Of a stretch of 40,191 nt of DNA, positions 30,145-36,641 are shown one piece after another. The notes beneath the pieces are model-generated. The model saw only the letters and a list, made by a program, of their open reading frames with translations. It was not told the origin of the DNA and did not search any database. The position numbers and the translations under genes were made by a program. Source of the DNA: JAJPHT01 sp035526585 (GTDB lineage: Archaea > Thermoplasmatota > SW-10-69-26 > JACQPN01 > JAJPHT01); NCBI GenBank assembly GCA_035526585.1, contig DATLCC010000081.1, positions 1 through 40,191 on the forward strand. Direction: 5' to 3'. Positions within the stretch are counted from its first letter, which is position 1, and every line of letters begins with the position of its first letter.

Positions 30145-31035
30145 GTGCGTCTTGTCGCTCCGCTCCTTGCGGCCCTGCTCCTTCTGTCCTCCCCAGGCGC
30201 GCTCGGTTGGGTCGCCGGGTGGGACCGGCCCCATCATGCCGACCTGGCGGTCAAAGCTGCAAGACGCCTGCCTCCCGAGTGGCGCGATCTCATTCTCGCG
30301 CATGAGGACGCGTTCCGCAAGGGAGCGCTCGACCCGGACGGCGTGACGGACGCGTCGAAGGAGGTCAACTCCTTCTTCCACACCTACCAGCCGGGGAGCG
30401 GGGGCGGCGGCGGCCTCTATCGCGTGCAGGCGTCGCTCCACGACGCCACGATGGCGAAGCGCGATGGGAAGACCGACGAGGGGATCGCCTACCAGATGGG
30501 CTTCCTCACGCACTTTGTCGCGGACCTTGCGATGCCGTTCCACACGGCCCCGGGCGCATACGGGAACGAGTGGCATCTCAGCTTCGAGCGGGACGCCTAC
30601 GATCATCGGGGCGAGTATGCGATCTCCGCAGGCGCGCCGCCGCACGAGATCACCGATGTGAAGACGTACACGATCCATGAGGCGGAAGCCTCCGCCGCGC
30701 TCGCGCCGGGCCTCGTGAAGAGCCTCGACGCGTCGCAGGGCGCGTGGACCCCGGAGGCGCGCGACATCGCGAAGCGCGCGGCGGATCTCGCGGTCGACTC
30801 GATTGCCGACATGCTCTTCACGGCCTTCGCGCAAGCCGATCCTTCGCGTCCGGAGCCTACGTTCACGGCGACCCCCCCTGCCGTGCGGGAGCCCGAGGAC
30901 ATCGGTCTGCCTCCGGGCGCCGCGCTTGCGCGGCACGCGGTTGCGGTCGGCGCGGCCGCCGTCGGGGCCTTCGCGCTCGTCGCCCTCGTCGTCATGGCGA
31001 ACCGTCACCGGCGCAAGGGGCGGCGCGAAGGCTGA
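30145..31035 (+). CDS. secreted zinc phospholipase C / S1-P1 nuclease-fold protein, membrane anchored
   Basis: 296 residues from GTG 30145; nearby ATGs are out of frame. The signal peptide (RLVAPLLAALLLLSSPGALG) is followed at once by GWVAGWDRPHHADLAVKAAR, as in zinc phospholipase C, where the mature N-terminal Trp is a metal ligand. AHEDAFRKGALDPDGV and YQMGFLTHFVADLAMPFHTA supply His/Asp ligands of the trinuclear zinc site. A C-terminal span (RHAVAVGAAAVGAFALVALV) followed by NRHRRKGRR anchors it with the catalytic domain outside. It may cleave phospholipid head groups or nucleic acid. It overlaps the convergent PAP2 gene by 31 bp. A palindromic operator lies 77 bp upstream. Confidence 0.78.
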   Translation: MRLVAPLLAALLLLSSPGALGWVAGWDRPHHADLAVKAARRLPPEWRDLILAHEDAFRKGALDPDGVTDASKEVNSFFHTYQPGSGGGGGLYRVQASLHDATMAKRDGKTDEGIAYQMGFLTHFVADLAMPFHTAPGAYGNEWHLSFERDAYDHRGEYAISAGAPPHEITDVKTYTIHEAEASAALAPGLVKSLDASQGAWTPEARDIAKRAADLAVDSIADMLFTAFAQADPSRPEPTFTATPPAVREPEDIGLPPGAALARHAVAVGAAAVGAFALVALVVMANRHRRKGRREG

Positions 31036-31622
31036 CGTTCGGCCGCGAGAGAGCTCGCGAGGACGAGGCTTGAGACGCAAACGCCGACGCCGATGCCAGC
31101 CACGACGTCGCTTAGCGAATGCACGCCCAGCACGAGCCGGCTAAGTGCCATGAACGCGGCCCAGCCGGCCGCGACCGTGATCAGAAGCGCGACCCACCGA
31201 CGTCGTTGGAAGTACGAGTGGCCGAACCAAACGGCGAGCACGGCCAACGCCGCCGCCGAGGTCGCATGACCGCTCGGAAAACCGAAGTCGGTGGCCGGCA
31301 CGAGCGCGTACGACGGCCGCGGCCGGTGGAACACGACCTTGAGGACGCGCGTCACGATCTCCGGGAGCAAGACCCCGGCCGCAACCCGCGCGGCGCTCCA
31401 CCATCGTTCCGCCCAACCGAGGATGCCGACCGTGACCACAAGCGCAGGGCCGATGATCACGATGCTCCCGATGAGCGCCATGCCGCCTGCGACCTTGAGG
31501 AACCCCGGCGCTCCCAGGACGGCGTGACCCACCTGCGCATCGTAGGGCTGCACCGCCCACGAGAGCGCGAAGACGGCCGCCCCCACGAGCGCGGCAACAA
31601 GCCAGCCACGGATCGAGCGCAA
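31005..31622 (-). CDS. PAP2-superfamily membrane phosphatase
   Basis: 205 residues with the three phosphatase signatures in order: KVVFHRPRP, PSGHATSAAALAVLAVW, and SRLVLGVHSLSDVVAG with the catalytic His. About six membrane spans. PAP2 enzymes dephosphorylate lipid phosphates or polyprenyl pyrophosphates. The start is TTG 31622, supported by GGGAGG 6 nt upstream. It converges on and overlaps the phospholipase C-like gene, so the two may be linked in lipid turnover, which is only suggestive. Confidence 0.88.
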   Translation of the reverse strand: MRSIRGWLVAALVGAAVFALSWAVQPYDAQVGHAVLGAPGFLKVAGGMALIGSIVIIGPALVVTVGILGWAERWWSAARVAAGVLLPEIVTRVLKVVFHRPRPSYALVPATDFGFPSGHATSAAALAVLAVWFGHSYFQRRRWVALLITVAAGWAAFMALSRLVLGVHSLSDVVAGIGVGVCVSSLVLASSLAAERQPSRRPLRR

Positions 31623-31637
31623 GTCACGCCTCCCTGG

Positions 31638-32093
31638 TCAAGGCCGAGGTTCCCACGTCGCCCGACCTCCGGCCGTGGGATCCCGCAGCACTTCCAGCGG
31701 CACGTCCACGGGATCGAGCATGCGCACGAAGTCGTGCCGCGTCGACTTGGGCGGGTAGAGCTCGCCGCGCGCCGCGCGCTCCACGACCTCCTCCTTGGAA
31801 GGCGCCTTCTCGCCCTCGCGCCACGTGTGCACGGTGATGGCCGGGCTCGCGTAGTCGATCAGATAGACGGGCGCCCAGGCCGCGCCGAGCTGTCGCAGCG
31901 CCATCAGGCGGTGGTGGCCGTCGATGACGGTGCCCGTGCGCTCGTCGGCCACGATGGCGTAGTCGATCGCGTTGCGGAGCTCGAAGTGGTGCACGAGCTC
32001 GGCGACGCGCTGCTCGACGTGCTTCTCGTGCGCCTTGAGCCACGGGAGCGGGACCAGGACGTGCCGCTTCGAGGGCGCGGGCGAGGCGCTCAT
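31638..32093 (-). CDS. ParB-like nuclease-domain protein, possibly SerK-type serine kinase
   Basis: 151 residues from ATG 32093 (ATGA overlap with the upstream stop). A ParB-type fold: HVLVPLPWLKAHEKHVEQRV, AIVADERTGTVIDGHHRLMA, LRQLGAAWAPVYLIDYASPA, ITVHTWREGEKAPSKEEVVE and GELYPPKSTRHDFVR. GHHR is the signature shared by ParB/Srx proteins and by the archaeal free-serine kinase SerK, whose sequence also has the PPKTTRH-type end. Which reaction it runs cannot be decided here. It forms an operon with a TraB-like protein. Confidence 0.75.
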   Translation of the reverse strand: MSASPAPSKRHVLVPLPWLKAHEKHVEQRVAELVHHFELRNAIDYAIVADERTGTVIDGHHRLMALRQLGAAWAPVYLIDYASPAITVHTWREGEKAPSKEEVVERAARGELYPPKSTRHDFVRMLDPVDVPLEVLRDPTAGGRATWEPRP

Positions 32094-32689
32094 GCCGGAA
32101 TTCTCCCGGTGCGGAGCACAAGGTCCTCGAACGCGGCCTGCCGGTGCGCCTGCAGCACGGCGACGACCGGCGCGCGGCCTTCCGAGAGCGCCCGCACCAG
32201 GCGCTTCTGCGCGCCATCCGCCTCGGCGTGCGAATGCCAGACGTCCACGGCTTCCAGCGCGACCTCGAAGGCGTGCGGGTACTCTTCGGGCGCGCGCACC
32301 TCGATCGCGCGCGCGGCCTTCGTCGCGCGTCGGCGCGCGAGGAAGCCAGGCGCCCCCGCGATCGGCCGGATCGGGACGAAGTCCAGGCGCTTCTCGCGCG
32401 TGAAGCGCGCCGCCGCGGCGAGGGGATGCTCGCCGGGCTTCACGTCCGCGGCGAAGCGCCGCCGCATCTCCTCCTGGAAGAGGCGATCCACGAAGCCGGG
32501 CTCGAAAGGCTTCTTCTTGTCTGTGAAGGAAGCCCGCAGCCGCAGCGCGTCCTCCGTGTCGAGGTCGCCCAGGACCATCGCAGGCCCGATGCGCCCCAGC
32601 GTGCGCGTGACGCGCTCCGCCTCGCCCGGGATGCCGGGATACGCCGTGAGCAGGTGAAGGCGCATGCCGCCAAGCTCGACGACGTCCAT
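32090..32689 (-). CDS. divergent TraB/GumN-like protein
   Basis: 199 residues (ATG 32689; ATG 32665 possible). It is not a confident family match. The order LHLLTAYPGIPGEAERVTR, IGPAMVLGDLDTEDALRL, DVKPGEHPLAAAARFTREKR, LDFVPIRPIAG and APVVAVLQAHRQAAFEDLV parallels TraB/PrgY proteins. Those have a VELDxxR strand, a KPGxEM-xA-A helix, a VDRPI strand and a VVGAAH-x-PG end, but the signature residues are altered here (GDLD; QAHR). If correct it is a metalloprotease-like fold of unknown activity. ATGA overlap with the ParB/SerK-like gene. Confidence 0.45.
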   Translation of the reverse strand: MDVVELGGMRLHLLTAYPGIPGEAERVTRTLGRIGPAMVLGDLDTEDALRLRASFTDKKKPFEPGFVDRLFQEEMRRRFAADVKPGEHPLAAAARFTREKRLDFVPIRPIAGAPGFLARRRATKAARAIEVRAPEEYPHAFEVALEAVDVWHSHAEADGAQKRLVRALSEGRAPVVAVLQAHRQAAFEDLVLRTGRIPA

Positions 32690-32744
32690 GCTCCTTCGAG
32701 GCCGGCCGGTGGATTTGACCGTTTCTCCTTGGATCCCGACGCGC

Positions 32745-32780
32745 GCAAGGGCAAGGGCAAGGGCAAGGGCAAGGGCAAGG
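32745..32780. repeat. (GCAAGG)6 microsatellite
   Basis: Six exact hexamers in the gap between the small membrane ORF and the TraB-like start. The tract is purine-rich on one strand. Confidence 0.85.
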
Positions 32781-32788
32781 GCAGGGCG

Positions 32789-32947
32789 CTATTTGGGCAG
32801 GAGGCCGAGCATGCGCATCCCGAGGAGCAGGAGCCCGATGATCACGACGAGCGCGACGAGCCACCAGAGCCAGGGCGCGCCGCCCGTGCCGCCAAGGATG
32901 GCGTCGACCCAGCCCACGGACGAGGCACGCGCGACCTCGCGTTTCAA
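32789..32947 (-). CDS. small membrane protein, unknown
   Basis: 52 residues from TTG 32947 to TAG. The hydrophilic N terminus (KREVARASSVGWVDAILGG) precedes one membrane span (WLWWLVALVVIIGLLLLGMR) and a short tail MLGLLPK. No ATG or GTG start and no clear ribosome-binding site were found, so the start is weak, but a well-formed Trp-flanked span ending in MRMLGLLPK is unlikely in a random GC-rich frame. The twin hairpins begin 28 bp upstream of its start. Confidence 0.42.
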   Translation of the reverse strand: MKREVARASSVGWVDAILGGTGGAPWLWWLVALVVIIGLLLLGMRMLGLLPK

Positions 32948-32974
32948 GTGCGCGAAGGGGGAGCCGTTCGGCTT

Positions 32975-33090
32975 GGGGCTAGGTACCCGTCACCTAGCCC
33001 CCTTGCGGCTTCGCGCCCAGCCACGAGAAAATACCAGCATCACCGGATCCTGCTTCCTGCGATGGGGCTAGGTACCCGTCACCTAGCCCC
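32975..33090. repeat. pair of identical 27-bp hairpins 89 bp apart
   Basis: GGGGCTAGGT-ACCCGTC-ACCTAGCCCC occurs at 32975-33001 and 33064-33090, identical over all 27 bp including the 7-nt loop, in the same orientation. A 62-bp spacer separates them. Outside, CTT precedes the first copy and AAG follows the second, extending the mirror symmetry. The spacer has no gene. Confidence 0.9.
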
Positions 33091-33149
33091 AAGGCGGATC
33101 CCCGCCCCGCCAGGGCATCTTCAAGCCGAGCGACGCCCACGAGGACCCG

Positions 33150-33371
33150 ATGCTCCCGCCCTTGCGCCACGAGGTCCTCGGGCCTCGGCTGCATCGGTTC
33201 GTCTTCGCGAGCGAGAGCCGGCCCGGTCTCACGCACGAGCTCCTGTTGGACCTGGAGGACGGAGCGGTGTCGTGCCTGTGCGACGCGGCGCTCCGGGGTC
33301 GCGCGTGCAAGCATCAGAGGCTCGTGCCCGAGCTGCGGGCCCTGGCGGAGGCTCGCGAGCCGCCTTCCTGA
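33150..33371 (+). CDS. stand-alone SWIM zinc-finger mini-protein
   Basis: 73 residues from ATG 33150. ELLLDLEDGAVSCLCDAALR followed by GRACKH gives the SWIM signature CxC-x8-CxH within a beta-beta-alpha unit, and the last helix is HQRLVPELRALAE. SWIM domains bind DNA or proteins and usually sit inside larger ATPases, transposases or Sws1-type recombination partners; a free 73-residue form is uncommon. Spacing and codon use look genuine. It is followed closely by the lipoprotein gene on the same strand. Confidence 0.72.
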   Translation: MLPPLRHEVLGPRLHRFVFASESRPGLTHELLLDLEDGAVSCLCDAALRGRACKHQRLVPELRALAEAREPPS

Positions 33372-33430
33372 GACCCATCGGACGGCTCCATCGCCACAAG
33401 GCTCAAACAGCGCATCCCGGCTCGCCCCGC

Positions 33431-34888
33431 GTGCGCGCGATCCTCCTCCTTGTCGGCCTCGTCCTCGCGGCCGGCTGCTTCACTCCGGCCCCCGCGACGC
33501 AGCCTTCCCCCGAGCCCTCGACGTTGGGGGGCTGGACGCTCGATTGCGCGCAGGGCGGCTACGAGAAGGCGATGAACGCGAGCTGGGCGCAGCCCTGCGA
33601 GGCGCGCACGAGCCACACGGCCGGTTCGAAGTCGGAGACGTGGATCGCGATCAACCCGACGGACGTGGACAACGTCGTCGCGGGCGTGAAGGACCTCAAC
33701 CCCGAGAGCAGCCCAGGCTGCGTGTGGAACGGCGTCTTCGTCACGCATGACGGCGGCAGGACGTGGAAGGACGTCGTGATCGGCGGGACGTTCGCCGATC
33801 GGCAGCCGACGGAGCCGTGGTTCGGCTATGCGTGCAACACGGATCCCGACTTCCAGTTCACCTCGGACGGGGCGCTGCATTACGGCGTCGAGCTCTACGG
33901 GATCCTGGGGCCCAACGGGCCCGTGGACACGCCGCTCGGGGGCGTTGTGCCCGGCGGCTACAAGATCCTGCTCGCGACCTCGCACGACGGCGGGGACACG
34001 TGGCCCGAGGTCATCACGTTCCAGCCGGATCTCCTCGTCGTGACAGACTACAGCCGCATGACGATCGATCCCACGAACGACGCGATCCTCGAGGCGATCG
34101 GCAGCGATGGCGGCGTCGGCTGCCACGTGCTGCGTTCAACGGACGGCGGGAAGACCGCGACCTTCGTCGACGTGCAGACGCAGTACGGTCCGCCCTGCGG
34201 CTCGGGAGGGAACACCGCGATCGCGGTCTCCCCGGACGGCGTCGCGGTGATCGTAGGCGGGGGCCTCTTGGGTCCGAACAACGCGTACCAGCCGACGGTC
34301 GTGCGCTCGACCGACGACGGCCTCACCTGGATCGACGCGAATCCGGGCTTCTCGCTGAAGCCGATCCCGTCGTTCAAGGAGAGCGAGTATCGTGTCGGGA
34401 GCAAGGTGGAGCTCGCGTACGACCTCACCGACGGCCCGCACCGCGGCACGCTCTACGCGCTCTACGACAGCGCGGACCGCGACGAGGCGGACCTGTGGCT
34501 GCGTACGTCCGCGGACGACGGGAAGACGTGGAGCGAGGGCGTCCTCGTGAACGACGATCCCGAGGGCTCGCACCAGTGGATGGGCCAGGTCGCGGTCGCC
34601 GGCGACGGCAGCGTGCACGCGTTCTACATGGACAAGCGCTACGACCCCGCGCACGTGCTCATGGACGTGACCCATGCGGTGAGCATGGACGGCGGCGCGA
34701 CGTGGACGAACGAGCGCGTGAGCGCGTTGGGCTTCGACGGCGACAAGGGCATCCACCAGGAGGGGTTCCCGTTCATCGGCGACTACATCGGCGCGGCGTG
34801 CGTCGCGGACGACTGCTGGGCGGCGTTCCCCGATGCGTCGGTCACCGATGTGCCTGTCGTGGCGGCGGCCCACGTGCATCGGTCGTAG
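33431..34888 (+). CDS. Asp-box (BNR) beta-propeller lipoprotein
   Basis: 485 residues from GTG 33431. Signal with lipobox LAAGC (Cys16), then a short Pro/Ser linker and a sialidase-like propeller with six Asp-box motifs: VTHDGGRTW, TSHDGGDTW, RSTDGGKTA, RSTDDGLTW, TSADDGKTW and SMDGGATW. Six boxes fit a six-bladed propeller. The catalytic Arg triad and Tyr of true sialidases cannot be identified with confidence, so it may be a carbohydrate-binding or structural surface protein. Several Cys (SSPGCVWN, GYACNTD, VGCHV, PPCGSG, AACVADDCW) suggest disulfides. Confidence 0.82.
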   Translation: MRAILLLVGLVLAAGCFTPAPATQPSPEPSTLGGWTLDCAQGGYEKAMNASWAQPCEARTSHTAGSKSETWIAINPTDVDNVVAGVKDLNPESSPGCVWNGVFVTHDGGRTWKDVVIGGTFADRQPTEPWFGYACNTDPDFQFTSDGALHYGVELYGILGPNGPVDTPLGGVVPGGYKILLATSHDGGDTWPEVITFQPDLLVVTDYSRMTIDPTNDAILEAIGSDGGVGCHVLRSTDGGKTATFVDVQTQYGPPCGSGGNTAIAVSPDGVAVIVGGGLLGPNNAYQPTVVRSTDDGLTWIDANPGFSLKPIPSFKESEYRVGSKVELAYDLTDGPHRGTLYALYDSADRDEADLWLRTSADDGKTWSEGVLVNDDPEGSHQWMGQVAVAGDGSVHAFYMDKRYDPAHVLMDVTHAVSMDGGATWTNERVSALGFDGDKGIHQEGFPFIGDYIGAACVADDCWAAFPDASVTDVPVVAAAHVHRS

Positions 34889-34920
34889 GCGCTTAGGCCG
34901 TATCTCTGTCGCGCCCAGAA

Positions 34921-34992
34921 CGAAGCCATGCAGGGCCACGGAAACGAGGAGAGCCTCCGGTCTTTTCGTCTCCGCCGCCCTCCGTGGCTTCG
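34921..34992. repeat. dispersed long imperfect palindrome, copy C
   Basis: The left arm starts CGAAGCCATGCAGGGCCACG and the right arm ends CCGCCCTCCGTGGCTTCG, about 24 paired bases with some mismatches. It lies between the Asp-box lipoprotein and the SDR gene. It belongs to the same family as copies at 3243 and 3900. Confidence 0.75.
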
Positions 34993-35040
34993 TCTCTGCG
35001 GGTGAAAACGGCTATCCCGTGAGTCGGACTTGCTCGACCC

Positions 35041-35838
35041 ATGTTCCCCGGCTCCCCCTTCCGTGACGACCTGTTCGCCGGCAAGTCCGTCGTCATCACC
35101 GGCGGCGCGACCGGCATGGGCCTCGCGATGACGCACGCGTTCGCGGCGCACGGCGCGCGGGTGCTCATCTGCAGCCGCAAGGAGGAGAACCTGAAGGCGG
35201 CGGCGGAGAGTGTGCGCGCGCAGTACAAGAAGGACGTGCTCTACAAGGTGTGCGACGTGCGCGAGCCCGACCAGGTGGGCGCCGTGTTCGAGCTCGCCGA
35301 GCGCGAGTTCGGGAACCTGGACATCCTCGTGAACAACGCCGCTGGCAACTTCCTCGTCCCCTTCGATCAGATGTCCAAGAACGCATGGAACACGGTCATC
35401 AACATCGTCTTGAACGGCACGTTCAACGTGTCGAAGGCCGCGTTCCCGCTCCTCGCGAAGAAGGGCGGCGCCGTCACGAACATGGTCGCGACATACGCGT
35501 GGATGGCGGCGCCGTTCGTCTCGCACAGCGGCGCCGCGAAAGCTGGCGTGCTGAACCTCACGCGCAGCCTCAGCATCGAATGGGCGAGCCACCAGATCCG
35601 CGTGAACGCCCTCGCCCCCGGCGTCGTCGTCACGAAGAACGCGAGCGGCAACCTCGGCTACTCCGACGAGGACAGCCAGCAGCGCCTGATGGAGACGATC
35701 CCGCTGCGCCGGTTCGGCACCTCGGACGAGATGGCCCTGGCCGCCCTCTGGCTGTCATCGCCCGCCGCATCCTACGTGACGGGCGAATGCCTGGTGGTCG
35801 ATGGCGGACAATGGTTGTCGGGCGGCATGTTCCGATGA
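35041..35838 (+). CDS. short-chain dehydrogenase, 2,4-dienoyl-CoA / enoyl-CoA reductase type
   Basis: 265 residues. Cofactor site ITGGATGMGLAMTHAFAAHG with CSRKEENL favours NADP. ILVNNAAGNFLVPFDQMSKN, WNTVINIVLNGTFNVSK and ALAPGVVV match the DECR/PECR branch. The YxxxK motif is replaced by SHSGAAK, with Ser163 and Lys167. This Ser-x3-Lys arrangement is the family's own catalytic form, not a lost site. It would reduce double bonds of acyl-CoA intermediates with NADPH. The start is just 48 bp after palindrome copy C. It would fit fatty-acid oxidation together with the ETF, which is only inference. Confidence 0.86.
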   Translation: MFPGSPFRDDLFAGKSVVITGGATGMGLAMTHAFAAHGARVLICSRKEENLKAAAESVRAQYKKDVLYKVCDVREPDQVGAVFELAEREFGNLDILVNNAAGNFLVPFDQMSKNAWNTVINIVLNGTFNVSKAAFPLLAKKGGAVTNMVATYAWMAAPFVSHSGAAKAGVLNLTRSLSIEWASHQIRVNALAPGVVVTKNASGNLGYSDEDSQQRLMETIPLRRFGTSDEMALAALWLSSPAASYVTGECLVVDGGQWLSGGMFR

Positions 35839-35853
35839 CGAGGACACCGCGTT

Positions 35854-35914
35854 CGGGATCGGGGTAGGGCGGGGGAGAGGCCCTCCGCCGGCCCCCACCC
35901 CCACCCCGATCCCG
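35854..35914 (+). terminator. long GC hairpin after the SDR gene
   Basis: CGGGATCGGGGT (35854-35865) pairs perfectly with ACCCCGATCCCG (35903-35914), with more GC pairing inside. It starts 15 bp after the SDR stop. Confidence 0.6.
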
Positions 35915-35978
35915 AGGAAGGCACGATGCGCCCGCGTGGCCAGCTAGCCTCCATCCGCCAGGTCCCTCTCCCGAACGG

Positions 35979-35987
35979 TCATATAGG
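35979..35987 (+). promoter_or_regulatory. TATA box of the first receiver gene
   Basis: TCATATAGG, centred about 31 nt before ATG 36014. This is normal archaeal spacing for a start site only a few bases before the ATG, so the transcript is nearly leaderless. Confidence 0.55.
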
Positions 35988-36013
35988 GCAAGGAAGAGGA
36001 CTGAGGGCGTCGC

Positions 36014-36502
36014 ATGAGGACGGAGCAGCTCGCCCAACTGCGCGCGAAGGCACAGACGAAGCCTCGCCGCATCCTCGTCGTGGAAGACGAGGAGGACATC
36101 CGCACGCTCCTGTGTGAGCTATTGGGCTCCAGCCTCGAGAACGTCATCGTCGAAGGGCGGGGCGACGGACCGTCCGCGTTGAAGGCCATCGCGGCCAACG
36201 CGCCCGACCTCGTGATCACCGACTACAAGATGCCCGGCATGAACGGGCTGGACTTCCTCGCGCACGTGCGCCTCCAGCTCCCCAACGTCCCGGCCATCCT
36301 CATCACGGCCTTTCCCGAGCTGGACCTCGCCGTGCGCGCGATCAACGAAGCGCGCGTCCAGAGCTTCCTCCAGAAGCCCGTGGACCCCGCGCAGGTGCTG
36401 CGCGTCGTCGGCGGCATCCTCACGGCGTTCTCGGCCGCTCGGAGCGAGACGCCCGGATCGATCCGGTCCGTCGAGACGCAGCGGCTGCAGCGCTTCGGCT
36501 GA
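36014..36502 (+). CDS. response regulator, receiver plus short C-terminal tail
   Basis: 162 residues. The receiver spans about 18-138: RILVVEDEEDIRTLL, phospho-acceptor D70 (LVITDYKMPGMNG), switch T98 and K121. A short basic tail without a recognised output domain follows. It is a close paralogue of the protein at 38454: both have ITDYKMPGMNGL, RAINEA and a KPV-type end. It is convergent with the histidine kinase, separated by a double hairpin. It probably receives phosphate from that kinase and acts by protein contact, as most archaeal receivers do. Confidence 0.88.
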   Translation: MRTEQLAQLRAKAQTKPRRILVVEDEEDIRTLLCELLGSSLENVIVEGRGDGPSALKAIAANAPDLVITDYKMPGMNGLDFLAHVRLQLPNVPAILITAFPELDLAVRAINEARVQSFLQKPVDPAQVLRVVGGILTAFSAARSETPGSIRSVETQRLQRFG

Positions 36503-36536
36503 GAGCGCTTCTCTTCTTGCGCCATCCGCCGCTGAA

Positions 36537-36599
36537 GGAACGCGATGCACGCGACAGACGCGATGGTGGCGTCCATCGACATCGCGTTCATCGCGTTCC
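36537..36599. terminator. nested hairpins between convergent receiver and kinase genes
   Basis: GAACGCGATG (36538-36547) pairs with CATCGCGTTC (36580-36589), and a second ATCGCGTTCC (36590-36599) can replace the right arm. Inside, CGATGG (36561-36566) pairs with CCATCG (36573-36578). The order suits a bidirectional terminator with two alternative folds. Confidence 0.55.
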
Positions 36600-36641
36600 C
36601 ATTCGCCGAAGGCTGGGCCGCGGCAGAACGAACATCGTAGT

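Noticed and set aside
9349..32645. GGGATGCCGGGATACGC present near 9349 and near 32629
   Set aside because: A 17-bp match inside two unrelated coding frames without flanking similarity; likely chance at this GC content.
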